Below are positions 7,100 through 15,046 of a stretch of 26,744 nucleotides of DNA, in pieces (position 1 is the stretch's first letter; every line of letters begins with the position of its first letter). The DNA lies in assembly GCA_032122625.1 (NCBI GenBank), contig JAQBGG010000026.1:1-26744 (forward strand), written 5' to 3'. The notes under the pieces are model-generated. The model made no database searches and was not told where the DNA came from. It saw only the letters and a program-made list of their open reading frames with translations. Source of the DNA: CAXMST01 sp032122625. Its GTDB lineage: Bacteria > Actinomycetota > Thermoleophilia > Solirubrobacterales > 70-9. A program made the translations under genes and the position numbers.

Positions 7100-7834
7100 A
7101 TGTTCGGAGTTGGAACCCTGGCCCGCGTGCTCCACGAGGTCCGCGACGACGTCGCCGCCGCCCGCGATCGCGATCCCGCCGCGCGGACCGCGGCTACCGC
7201 TGAGATCCTCGCTACCTGGGGTGGGGTCCAGGCGATCCTCTCCCATCGAGTTGCCCATGCTTTGCACGAGTCGGGGGTCCCGCTCGCGCCGCGTCTGCTC
7301 GCCCACGCCTCACGTGCGGTGACCGGCGTCGAGATCCACCCGGCCGCCCGAATCGGCCAGGACCTGTTCATCGACCACGGCTCTGGCGTCGTCATCGGTG
7401 AGACCGCCGAGATCGGTTGTTGCGTGACGATCTACCAGGGTGTGACCCTGGGGGGCACGGGCTTTCAGCGGGGCAAGCGCCATCCGACGGTCGAGGACAA
7501 CGTGACGATCGGTTCGGGGGCGAAGCTGCTGGGGCCGATCAAGGTCGGACATGGCGCGAAGGTCGGAGCAAACACCGTTGTTATCAACGATGTTCCGGCC
7601 AACTCGACGGTCGTCGGCAACCCCGGCCACACCGTCCGCGTCGAGGGCCGCAAGACCGAGGGGCCCGACAGCGACTGGATCCATCTCCCGGATCCCGTTG
7701 CCGACTCGGTGCGTAGCCTGAGCGAGCGGTTGACCGCGATCGAGGCGCGGCTCGAGGAGCTGGACGGCGAGCCGTCCAGCGGCGAGCTCCGGGAACTGCG
7801 CCCGCGCCGGGGACCGAGCCCGGCCGGCGGCTGA
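7100..7834 (+). CDS. cysE: Serine O-acetyltransferase
   Basis: Makes O-acetylserine from serine and acetyl-CoA, feeding CysK. 244 residues. The N-terminal helical part (about 1-75) is of the short bacterial type (ILATWGGVQAILSHRVAHALH). A left-handed beta-helix of hexapeptide repeats follows (about 77-185), with catalytic D92-H93 (FIDHGSGVVIGE) and YQGVTLGGTG. The C-terminus is odd: a charged tail of about 45 residues ending PSPAGG. Classical CysE ends in isoleucine, which plugs the CysK active site to build the cysteine synthase complex; that residue is absent here. The gene is 83 nt after cysK with its own leaderless-type promoter. Confidence 0.93.
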   Translation: MFGVGTLARVLHEVRDDVAAARDRDPAARTAATAEILATWGGVQAILSHRVAHALHESGVPLAPRLLAHASRAVTGVEIHPAARIGQDLFIDHGSGVVIGETAEIGCCVTIYQGVTLGGTGFQRGKRHPTVEDNVTIGSGAKLLGPIKVGHGAKVGANTVVINDVPANSTVVGNPGHTVRVEGRKTEGPDSDWIHLPDPVADSVRSLSERLTAIEARLEELDGEPSSGELRELRPRRGPSPAGG

Positions 7835-7861
7835 GGGGACTGCGTCGGCCGACGTTGTGGC

Positions 7862-7867
7862 TATTCT
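7862..7867 (+). promoter_or_regulatory. -10 box of a leaderless pcrA promoter
   Basis: TATTCT ends 7 nt before GTG 7875. Initiation 7-8 nt downstream would place the 5' end on the start codon. This also decides the start: the in-frame GTG at 7857 lies upstream of the -10 box and would not be transcribed. Confidence 0.5.
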
Positions 7868-7874
7868 CGGCTGC

Positions 7875-10157
7875 GTGGCCGAGACTGCATCAACCGACCC
7901 CCAGCGGAGCCTCCACGAGCCCTCCCAAGAGGCTCTGGGCGCCCCCACGGCTGCCGGCGCGACAGCGATCGAGCAACTCCTTGCCGAGCTGAACCCGTCA
8001 CAGCGAGAGGCCGTCGAGCACGGCGAAGGCCCACTGCTCGTCCTCGCCGGCGCCGGATCCGGCAAGACGCGGGTCCTCACCCACCGGATCGCCTATCTGC
8101 TGGCGACGGGGATGGCGCGCCCCGGCGAGATCCTCGCGATCACCTTCACGAACAAGGCCGCCGACGAGATGCGGGGCCGGGTTGAGGATTTGACCGGGGC
8201 TGCGGCGCGGATGATGTGGGTGATGACCTTCCACTCGGCCTGCGCCCGGATCCTCCGTCAGCACGCCGACCGGCTCGGCTATAAGCGCGCCTTCTCGATC
8301 TATGATGAGGCGGACTCAGTGCGCATGGTGAAGCGCTGTATGGAGGAGCACGACATCGACCCCAAGCGCTTCCCGCCACGGACGATCAAGGGCCAGATCT
8401 CGCTCGCCAAGAACCGACTGCGCGATGCCGAGACCTACCGCGAGGAGCAGGGCTCCTTCTTCGAGGAGACGGTCGCGGACGTTTACGCGATGTACGAGCA
8501 ACGGATGCACGCCAACAACGCAATGGACTTCGACGACCTACTCGTCCGCTGCGTCAACCTCTTCGAGCTGTTCGAGGATCTCCGCGATCGCTACGCCCAC
8601 AACTTCCGACACGTCCTCGTCGACGAGTATCAGGACACCAATCGCGTCCAGTATCGGCTTCTGCAACTGCTCTCCGGCGAACACGGGAACCTGTTCGTCG
8701 TCGGTGACGAGAGCCAATCGATCTACGGCTTCCGCGCTGCCGACATCCGCAACATCCTCGACTTCCAGAAGGACTTCGAGGCAACGAGCGTCAAGCTCGA
8801 GCAGAACTACCGCTCGACGCAGACCATCCTCGACGCATCGAATGCGCTGATCTCCCACAACCGAGATCGGCTCGACAAGGAACTGTGGACCGATGCGGGG
8901 GCCGGTGAGCTCGTCACCATCGCCGAGCTTCAGGACGAGCACGAGGAGGCTCGGTGGGTCGCCGGCGAGATCGACCGGCTCGTCGACGAGGAGGGGATCC
9001 GGCGGACTGAGGTCGCGGTCTTCTACCGGACCAATGCCCAAAGCCGGGTGCTGGAGGACACCCTGGTTCGCTTCGATGTCCCCTACCAGGTGATCGGCGG
9101 CACGAAGTTCTACGAGCGAGCCGAGATCAAAGACGCGATGGCGTACCTGACCCTCTTGATCAACCCCGATGACACCGTTTCGCTCGCCCGGGTGATCAAC
9201 TCCCCGCGGCGGGGGATCGGCAAGACCTCCGAGGGCCGCCTGGTCGGTTACGCCAACACCCTCGGTTGCTCACCGATGGAGCTGTTGGGCGAGCCGCAGC
9301 GGATTCCCGGTCTCGGGCCCGCCGCGATCAAGGCAATGGGGCGTTTTGGTGAGCTGATCGCGAGCCTGCGGGAACGGGCCGAGCACCACGGTGGCGTCTC
9401 CGAACTGCTGGAGGCGACGCTCAGCGAGTCCGGCTACATCGACGCGCTCGAGGCGGAACGAACGATCGAGTCCGAGGGCCGGATCGAGAACCTTCAAGAA
9501 CTGGTTGGCGTCGCGGCTGAGTTCGACGCCAACCGCGAACTGGAGGGCGAGAGCCCGGGCCAGCCGCTGGAGGAGTTCCTCGAGCAGCTCTCGCTGTTCA
9601 CCGCCCAGGATGATCTCCGCGACGACGAGGAACTGGTGACGTTGATGACCTTGCACAACGCCAAGGGGCTCGAGTACCGAGCGGTATTCATCATCGGCTG
9701 CGAGGACGGGATCTTTCCGCACTCCCGCTCTGTCGATGAGGGCACGCTCGAGGAGGAGCGCCGACTGGCCTACGTCGGCGTGACGCGGGCGCGAGAGCGG
9801 CTTGCCCTCAGCCACGCGCGGCGGCGCTCGATCTTCGGCGCCAGCGGCACCGGCATTCCCTCCCGCTTTCTCGGTGAGATTCCGGACCCGCTGGTGGAGC
9901 GGCATTCCACGGTCGGATCGTCGACGGGCTGGGGCGTCGGCCTGGGCACCGCCGCGTCGGGCTCGAGCTTCGCAGAGCCCGCGGGCCACGCGGCCGCGCC
10001 GCTCGAGTTCGCTGTCGGCGACGATGTCGTCCACGCCTCCTTCGGGTCCGGGGTGGTGCTGGCGGTGGAGCCCGGCAACGTGGTTGTGATCCGCTTCGGC
10101 GGTGGTGGAGAGCGCAAGCTGATGGCCGATTACGCTCCGATTCAGAAGGCCTCCTGA
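7875..10157 (+). CDS. pcrA: ATP-dependent DNA helicase, UvrD/PcrA family
   Basis: Superfamily 1A 3'-to-5' helicase acting in repair, restart of replication and removal of recombinase filaments. 760 residues from GTG 7875. Motifs in order: Q-motif region LLAELNPSQREAVEH, Walker A GAGSGKTRVLTHRI, ITFTNKAADEM (Ia), VDEYQDTN (II), GDESQSIYGFRAAD (III), QNYRSTQTIL (IV), TLMTLHNAKGLEY (V) and LAYVGVTRARERLALS (VI). The last ~55 residues (FAVGDDVVHASFGSGVVLAV) form the Tudor-like domain that binds RNA polymerase in PcrA. That domain and the length favour PcrA/UvrD over Rep or AdnA/B. folD starts 4 nt after its stop and probably shares its transcript. Confidence 0.95.
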   Translation: MAETASTDPQRSLHEPSQEALGAPTAAGATAIEQLLAELNPSQREAVEHGEGPLLVLAGAGSGKTRVLTHRIAYLLATGMARPGEILAITFTNKAADEMRGRVEDLTGAAARMMWVMTFHSACARILRQHADRLGYKRAFSIYDEADSVRMVKRCMEEHDIDPKRFPPRTIKGQISLAKNRLRDAETYREEQGSFFEETVADVYAMYEQRMHANNAMDFDDLLVRCVNLFELFEDLRDRYAHNFRHVLVDEYQDTNRVQYRLLQLLSGEHGNLFVVGDESQSIYGFRAADIRNILDFQKDFEATSVKLEQNYRSTQTILDASNALISHNRDRLDKELWTDAGAGELVTIAELQDEHEEARWVAGEIDRLVDEEGIRRTEVAVFYRTNAQSRVLEDTLVRFDVPYQVIGGTKFYERAEIKDAMAYLTLLINPDDTVSLARVINSPRRGIGKTSEGRLVGYANTLGCSPMELLGEPQRIPGLGPAAIKAMGRFGELIASLRERAEHHGGVSELLEATLSESGYIDALEAERTIESEGRIENLQELVGVAAEFDANRELEGESPGQPLEEFLEQLSLFTAQDDLRDDEELVTLMTLHNAKGLEYRAVFIIGCEDGIFPHSRSVDEGTLEEERRLAYVGVTRARERLALSHARRRSIFGASGTGIPSRFLGEIPDPLVERHSTVGSSTGWGVGLGTAASGSSFAEPAGHAAAPLEFAVGDDVVHASFGSGVVLAVEPGNVVVIRFGGGGERKLMADYAPIQKAS

Positions 10158-10161
10158 GCGG

Positions 10162-11061
10162 GTGAGCGCGGAGGTCATCGACGGTAAGGCGGTTGCGGCC
10201 CAGCTCCGGGCTCGGGTCGCCGAGGTGGTCGCCGCCGGCGTTGCGGCCGGGGGCCGAGCTCCCGGTCTCGCCACGGTGCTGGTGGGCGAGGACCCGGCTT
10301 CGCACGTCTACGTCGCGAACAAGCGCAAGGCCTGCGAGGAGGCCGGGATCCGCTCGATCCACCATCAGCTCGAGGCCGATGTCGGGGCGGACGAGCTGCG
10401 CGGACTGGTCAGGCGACTCGACGACGACGTCGACGTCGACGGGATCCTCGTGCAGATGCCACTGCCCGAGGGCCACGAAGCCGACGCTGTGCTCTCAGAG
10501 ATCTCTCCGCACAAGGACGTCGATGGGCTCACCCCCACGAATGCCGGACTGTTGGCACAGGGCAAGATCGGCCTCGCCGAAGCCCTCGAGCTCGAGGGAT
10601 CGGAGCCGGCCGCGGGTCTGGTCGCCTGCACCCCAAGCGGCGTGATGGAACTGCTGCGGGTGGGCGGCGTCGACCTCGAGGGGGCCGAGGCGGTGATCGT
10701 CGGTCGCTCAACCCTGGTCGGCCGGCCGCTGGCGAGCCTGCTTCTCGCCGCGAACGCGACCGTCACAATCGCTCACTCACGCACAGCCGACCTGGCGGCG
10801 ACCTGTCGACGCGCTGACCTACTGATCGCCGCCGTCGGCGTGCCCGAGCTGATCCGGGGCGATTGGGTAAAGCCCGGCGCGACCGTAATCGATGTCGGTA
10901 TCAACCGCACCGAGTCGGGCCTGATCGGCGACGTCGAGTTCGCCGCGGCCGCCGCCCGGGCTTCGGTGATCACCCCGGTGCCCGGCGGCGTCGGGCCGAT
11001 GACCATCGCGATGCTGCTCGCGAACACGGTCCGCGCCGCCCGGGCCAACGTGTCCGACTGA
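10162..11061 (+). CDS. folD: Bifunctional methylenetetrahydrofolate dehydrogenase / methenyl-THF cyclohydrolase
   Basis: Interconverts 5,10-methylene-, methenyl- and 10-formyl-tetrahydrofolate, supplying one-carbon units for purines and fMet. 299 residues from GTG 10162. Signatures: HVYVANKRKACEEAGI with the active-site Y50 and K54, DGILVQMPLPEG, KDVDGLTPTN, CTPSGVMELL, the NADP loop IVGRSTLVGRP and the family-ending motif TPVPGGVGPMTIAMLL. It follows pcrA by 4 nt with only a weak ribosome site, so it is probably co-transcribed and translationally coupled. Confidence 0.95.
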   Translation: MSAEVIDGKAVAAQLRARVAEVVAAGVAAGGRAPGLATVLVGEDPASHVYVANKRKACEEAGIRSIHHQLEADVGADELRGLVRRLDDDVDVDGILVQMPLPEGHEADAVLSEISPHKDVDGLTPTNAGLLAQGKIGLAEALELEGSEPAAGLVACTPSGVMELLRVGGVDLEGAEAVIVGRSTLVGRPLASLLLAANATVTIAHSRTADLAATCRRADLLIAAVGVPELIRGDWVKPGATVIDVGINRTESGLIGDVEFAAAAARASVITPVPGGVGPMTIAMLLANTVRAARANVSD

Positions 11062-11128
11062 GGCGCCCTATACCCTCAACCCGTAGATAAGCTCGGCGAA
11101 CGAGTCCGGGCCGCAACTCGGGAGAGAT

Positions 11129-11626
11129 ATGGACACAAGCGCAGTTGGACGAGGAGAGACAATCGCCGGCGTTTCGGCGGTCGCGCTTCTACTCATCATG
11201 TTTATCTTCGATTGGTTCGGATTCGGCGGCGCGATCGACACCGGCATCGGCACGGTTGACATCGGCGGTGGCTTCAATGCCTGGCAGTCGTTCGAGTTCA
11301 TCGACATCATTCTGTTCCTGACTATCGGCGCAGCGATTGCGGTCGCCGCGATGGCCGCGAGCGGTGCCGGCGCCGGTCTGCCGGTCGCCGGCAGCGCAAT
11401 CGTCACCGGCCTCGGCGGCCTCTCGACGATTCTGATCCTCTACCGGATCCTCGACACGCCGGGTGGCTCCGACCGGGAGATCGGCGTCTTCCTCGGTTTG
11501 ATCGCCGCGGCAGGCATCACCTACGGTGGCTGGACCGCGATGCAGGAGGAGGGAACCTCCTTCGGCGACCAGGCGAGTGGCTTTGGCGGAGGCGGAGACG
11601 GGCCTCCACCTCCCCCCAGCGCCTGA
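11129..11626 (+). CDS. Four-helix membrane protein of unknown function
   Basis: 165 residues, not recognised as a named family. Hydrophobic helices lie at about 11-31, 57-78, 87-107 and 117-136, with short loops. The C-terminal tail (141-165) is Gly-rich and then Pro-rich (GFGGGGDGPPPPPSA) and is probably cytoplasmic and disordered. There is no signal-peptide cleavage site. The ATG has GGGAG upstream at a workable distance. It is flanked by folD (67 nt upstream) and a strong terminator 15 nt downstream, so it is likely a unit of its own or the end of the pcrA-folD transcript. Similar small glycine-tailed membrane proteins are common in actinobacteria; function cannot be inferred. Confidence 0.75.
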   Translation: MDTSAVGRGETIAGVSAVALLLIMFIFDWFGFGGAIDTGIGTVDIGGGFNAWQSFEFIDIILFLTIGAAIAVAAMAASGAGAGLPVAGSAIVTGLGGLSTILILYRILDTPGGSDREIGVFLGLIAAAGITYGGWTAMQEEGTSFGDQASGFGGGGDGPPPPPSA

Positions 11627-11641
11627 GCGCGGGCACCAATT

Positions 11642-11676
11642 CGCGAGGACGGCCGCTCCCGGGCGGCCGTCTCGCG
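11642..11676 (+). terminator. Strong GC-rich terminator hairpin
   Basis: Arms 11642-11656 and 11663-11676 pair over 14 bp with a single bulged G and a 6-nt loop (TCCCGG). It begins 15 nt after the stop of the membrane-protein gene. There is no T-run, as is common for terminators in high-GC actinobacteria. It insulates the gatCAB operon from upstream transcription. Confidence 0.65.
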
Positions 11677-11730
11677 TCCGGGGCCGGTTTCGGTCTGGCG
11701 CGCGCGGTGGTTCGGCGCCCACGGCCGGAC

Positions 11731-11736
11731 TAGAAT
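11731..11736 (+). promoter_or_regulatory. -10 box of the leaderless gatCAB promoter
   Basis: TAGAAT ends 7 nt before ATG 11744. The in-frame ATG at 11735 overlaps the -10 box itself and so cannot be the start if this promoter is used. There is no ribosome site before 11744. Confidence 0.5.
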
Positions 11737-11743
11737 GCGGCCG

Positions 11744-12028
11744 ATGATCGATCGGGACCAAGTCCTTCATGTCGCCCGGCTGGCGCGGCTCCACCTTGAG
11801 GAATCGGAAGTCGAGCGGATGGCGGCCGAGCTCTCGGGCGTGCTCGAGCACGTCGACCGGATCGCCGGCCTCGATCTGGATGATGTCGCGACGACGACGC
11901 ACGTGGTCCACCTCGAGAATGTGCTCCGCGACGACACCCCGACTCCCAGCCTGTCGCCGGAGCGGGCCCTCGCCGGCGCCCCCGACCCGGACCAGGGCTC
12001 GTTCCGGGTTCCCTCACCGCAGGCGTGA
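11744..12028 (+). CDS. gatC: Aspartyl/glutamyl-tRNA amidotransferase subunit C
   Basis: Small subunit that wraps around and stabilises GatA in the GatCAB complex. 94 residues. Signatures: IDRDQVLHVARLARLHLEESEVERM near the start (split here from its second part), AELSGVLEHVDRIAGLD, and the C-terminal NVLRDDTP with the typical proline-rich end. It is first in the gatCAB operon; the gatA GTG overlaps its stop by 4 nt (GTGA). The start was chosen from the promoter position. Confidence 0.92.
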   Translation: MIDRDQVLHVARLARLHLEESEVERMAAELSGVLEHVDRIAGLDLDDVATTTHVVHLENVLRDDTPTPSLSPERALAGAPDPDQGSFRVPSPQA

Positions 12029-13485
12029 GCGACGTAGTCGAGCTCAGCTTGGTCGAGGCCGCCGAGGCGATCCGCTGCGGCGATCTCGACCCGGGCGAGT
12101 ACGCCTCCGCATGGCGCCAGGCGGCGGCCGGCGATGCGCTTGGGGCGTATCTCTGGCGCGCCGATGAGGACGCCGGCCCGGGAACGTCTGAGTCTTCATC
12201 GGAGCTGGCCGGGATCCCGGTTGCCGTCAAGGACATCTTCTGCATCGAGGACGTGCCGACGACGGCGGGCTCCCGAATCCTCGAGGGATACCTGCCGCCG
12301 TACACCGCGACGGCGGTCGCGCGGCTACGGGCCGCCGGGGCTGGGGTCCTTGGCAAGACCAACATGGACGAGTTCGCGATGGGCTCCTCGAACGAGAACT
12401 CCGCATACGCGCCCGTGCTCAACCCTTGGGATCGCGACCGCGTGCCGGGAGGCTCCTCAGGCGGGTCAGCGGCGGCCGTGGCAGGCGGCCTCGCACCGTG
12501 CGCGATCGGCACCGATACCGGCGGCTCGATCCGCCAGCCTGCGGCTCTCTGCGGCATCGTCGGGCTGAAGCCCACATACGGCGCCATCTCGCGTTACGGA
12601 ATGATCGCCTTCGCGTCCTCACTCGATCAGTGCGGACCCTTGACCCGGACGGTCGCCGACTCCGCGCTGATGCTGCGAGTGATGGAGGGGCGGGATCCCC
12701 GCGACTCGACCTCGACGGGCATTCCCGGCGGCGTCGGGCTGCCGGCTGCGGAGCGACTCGACGGCCTGCGCCTCGGTGTGCCCAGGGAGCTCGCGGGCGA
12801 GGCGGAGGGCATCGAGCCCGGCGTCCGCGAGGTCTTCGAGCGGACGCTCGACGTTTGCCGAGATCTGGGCGCCGAGGTCGCTGAGACCGCCCTCCCACAT
12901 GCCGAGCACGGCATCAGCGCCTACTACGTGCTGGCCCCGGCCGAGGCCTCGGCCAACCTCGCCCGCTACGACGGGGTCCGGTATGGGCTGCGGGAAAGCG
13001 CCTCCGATCTGACCGAGATGTACGAGCGCACCCGCGCCGAGGGTTTCGGGGATGAGGTCAAGCGGCGGATCATGCTCGGCACCTACGCTCTTTCCTCCGG
13101 CTACTACGACGCCTACTACGGGCAGGCGCAGCGGGTCCGGACCCTGATCGCCGAGGATTTCAATCGAGCCTTCGAGGACTTCGACCTACTCCTGACGCCA
13201 ACATCGCCGACGGTCGCGTTCGAGCTCGGATCGCGCGCCTCCGATCCGCTGGCGATGTACATGTCCGACTACTGCACCGTGCCGATGTCGCTTGCCGGGC
13301 TTCCCGCGATCTCGATCCCGGCCGGCTTGGCGCAGCCGGAGGGCGGCGGGCCCGAGTTGCCGGTCGGCCTGCAGGTCGCCGGGCCCGCCTACAGCGAATC
13401 GCGACTGCTCGACGCCGCCCACGCGATCGAGCAGGCGGTCGGGTTCGACGGCACTCCGGCCCGAGGCGGAGCGGGCGACAGCTGA
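12025..13485 (+). CDS. gatA: Aspartyl/glutamyl-tRNA amidotransferase subunit A
   Basis: Amidase-signature subunit that releases ammonia from glutamine for transamidation of Glu-tRNA(Gln) and, in some species, Asp-tRNA(Asn). 486 residues. The Ser-cisSer-Lys triad is complete: K69 (VAVKDIFC), S144 (PGGSSGGSAAA) and S168 (DTGGSIRQPA). The 75- and 24-residue spacings equal those of characterised GatA enzymes. GTG 12025 overlaps the gatC stop, and its own stop overlaps the gatB ATG, so the three subunits are translationally coupled. Confidence 0.96.
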   Translation: MSDVVELSLVEAAEAIRCGDLDPGEYASAWRQAAAGDALGAYLWRADEDAGPGTSESSSELAGIPVAVKDIFCIEDVPTTAGSRILEGYLPPYTATAVARLRAAGAGVLGKTNMDEFAMGSSNENSAYAPVLNPWDRDRVPGGSSGGSAAAVAGGLAPCAIGTDTGGSIRQPAALCGIVGLKPTYGAISRYGMIAFASSLDQCGPLTRTVADSALMLRVMEGRDPRDSTSTGIPGGVGLPAAERLDGLRLGVPRELAGEAEGIEPGVREVFERTLDVCRDLGAEVAETALPHAEHGISAYYVLAPAEASANLARYDGVRYGLRESASDLTEMYERTRAEGFGDEVKRRIMLGTYALSSGYYDAYYGQAQRVRTLIAEDFNRAFEDFDLLLTPTSPTVAFELGSRASDPLAMYMSDYCTVPMSLAGLPAISIPAGLAQPEGGGPELPVGLQVAGPAYSESRLLDAAHAIEQAVGFDGTPARGGAGDS

Positions 13486-14954
13486 TGAGCCCGGGCGAGA
13501 ACCGATGGGAGCCCGTGATCGGGCTCGAGATCCACGTCCAGTTGCAGACCAGAACGAAGATGTTCTGTGGCTGCGAGCTCGAGTTCGGAGCGGAACCGAA
13601 TGTCCACACCTGCCCGGTCTGCCTTGGCCATCCTGGGACCTTGCCTGTACCGAACCGCCAGGCAATCAACTACGCGCTTGGGGTTGCACTGGCGCTTGGA
13701 TGCGAGATCGCGCCGCGTTCGATCTTCCATCGCAAGAACTACTTCTATCCGGACCTGCCGAAGGGGTACCAGATCAGCCAGTACGACATTCCGCTCGGGG
13801 CGGGCGGTTCGCTGGGCGAGGTTCGCATCCATCGAGTCCACCTCGAGGAGGACGCGGCGAAGCTCAGCCACGTCGGCGAATCGGGGCGGATCCACGGCTC
13901 GGGCACGTCGCGCGTGGACTTCAACCGGGGCGGCACACCACTGGTCGAGATCGTCAGCGAACCCGATATCCGCAGCGGCCCCCAGGCCCGCGAATGGCTG
14001 CAGCTGTTGCGAACGACGCTCCGGCAGCTCGGCGTCTCCGACGTGAACATGGAGGAGGGCAGTCTTCGCTGCGACGCCAACATCTCGATCCGGGAGGCCG
14101 GCACCGAGGCGCTGGGAACGAAGACCGAGCTGAAGAACATGAACAGCTTCCGCTTCATCGAGCGCGGGATCGCGGCCGAGATCGAGCGCCAGGTCGCGCT
14201 GGTCGAGGGCGGGGGGGAGGTGGCGCAGGAAACCCTCCACTTCGACCCTGTCTCCGGCTCGCTCACCTCGCTGCGCTCGAAGGAGTACGCCCACGACTAC
14301 CGGTACCTGCCGGAGCCGGATCTGGTGCCGCTCGCCCCCTCCGAAGAGCAGATCGAGGCCGCGCGAGCTGCCCTGCCAGAACTCCCCGAGGCTCGCCGCG
14401 ACCGCTACGCGGCGGAGCTCGGACTGTCCCCGGATGATGCCGCGCACCTGGCCTTTGATGCCGAGCTCGGCAGCTTCTTCGAGCGGACCTCCGAGCACGC
14501 CCGGGAAGCCGACTCAAAGGCGGTCGCCAACTGGGTCACCGGCGAGCTCGTCCGCTGCTCTCGGGAGGCCGGTTTCGAGCACCCGGCGGAGACCAAGGCC
14601 ACCCCCGAGATCGTCGCCGCACTCGCCGACCTGGTGGCGACCCGGTCGATCAACCGTAAGGTCGGCCGTCAGGTGCTGAATCGCCTGGTGCTCGAGGGCG
14701 GCGATCCCGCGGCGATCGTCGAAGCCGAGGGTCTCGGCGCCGTCTCCGGGGACGACGGAGCCCTCGAGGCCGCCGTCGAGAAGGCGATTGCCGCTCAGCC
14801 CGAGGCGGCCGAAAAGGTCCGGGCCGGCGAGACAAAGGCAATCGGGGCGTTGATCGGCTTCGTCATGCGCGAGACGGGGGGCCGCGCCGACGGGGGCGAG
14901 GTGACGCGGCTGATCCACGAGAAACTGGCGCCCCAGCCGCCGGTCACGGATTGA
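13485..14954 (+). CDS. gatB: Aspartyl/glutamyl-tRNA amidotransferase subunit B
   Basis: Subunit that binds the mischarged tRNA and activates its carboxyl group with ATP before amidation. 489 residues. Signatures: VIGLEIHVQLQT, the zinc-site cysteines C28, C30, C43 and C46 (MFCGC; HTCPVCLGHPG), FHRKNYFYPDLPKGYQISQYD and the C-terminal YqeY-like tail domain (about 340-489). ATG 13485 shares its A with the gatA stop (TGATG). The operon ends here; about 50 nt downstream lies the operator of the next gene. Confidence 0.96.
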   Translation: MSPGENRWEPVIGLEIHVQLQTRTKMFCGCELEFGAEPNVHTCPVCLGHPGTLPVPNRQAINYALGVALALGCEIAPRSIFHRKNYFYPDLPKGYQISQYDIPLGAGGSLGEVRIHRVHLEEDAAKLSHVGESGRIHGSGTSRVDFNRGGTPLVEIVSEPDIRSGPQAREWLQLLRTTLRQLGVSDVNMEEGSLRCDANISIREAGTEALGTKTELKNMNSFRFIERGIAAEIERQVALVEGGGEVAQETLHFDPVSGSLTSLRSKEYAHDYRYLPEPDLVPLAPSEEQIEAARAALPELPEARRDRYAAELGLSPDDAAHLAFDAELGSFFERTSEHAREADSKAVANWVTGELVRCSREAGFEHPAETKATPEIVAALADLVATRSINRKVGRQVLNRLVLEGGDPAAIVEAEGLGAVSGDDGALEAAVEKAIAAQPEAAEKVRAGETKAIGALIGFVMRETGGRADGGEVTRLIHEKLAPQPPVTD

Positions 14955-15006
14955 CAAACCGCGGCGCCGGCCGCCGGATTACCGCGGGAGGATCGTGACG
15001 GGCGCC

Positions 15007-15031
15007 ACTTTGTAACAGCTTGTTACAAAGT
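15007..15031. promoter_or_regulatory. Perfect 11-bp inverted-repeat operator upstream of the NDH-2 gene
   Basis: ACTTTGTAACA (15007-15017) and TGTTACAAAGT (15021-15031) are perfect reverse complements with a 3-nt centre GCT. The site covers the expected -35 region and ends 3 bp before the -10 box. It is AT-rich in GC-rich surroundings. A dimeric repressor bound here would block RNA polymerase. The leaderless start lies downstream, so the repeat is not in the ndh mRNA. The regulator is unknown. Confidence 0.65.
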
Positions 15032-15034
15032 AGC

Positions 15035-15040
15035 TATGCT
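15035..15040 (+). promoter_or_regulatory. -10 box of a leaderless NDH-2 promoter
   Basis: TATGCT ends 6 nt before ATG 15047, and no ribosome site intervenes. A possible -35 (TTGTAA, 15010-15015) lies inside the operator with a long 19-nt spacer. The in-frame start at 15020 lies upstream of this box and is rejected. Confidence 0.5.
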
Positions 15041-15046
15041 GAGCGC

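Noticed and set aside
14951..14956. TTGACA as a -35 box for ndh
   Set aside because: It overlaps the gatB stop codon and no -10 box lies 16-19 nt downstream.
15007..15031. Rex (NADH sensor) operator upstream of ndh
   Set aside because: The half-site TTGTAAC and 5-nt centre differ from the Rex consensus TTGTGAA with 4-nt centre; kept only as an unassigned operator.
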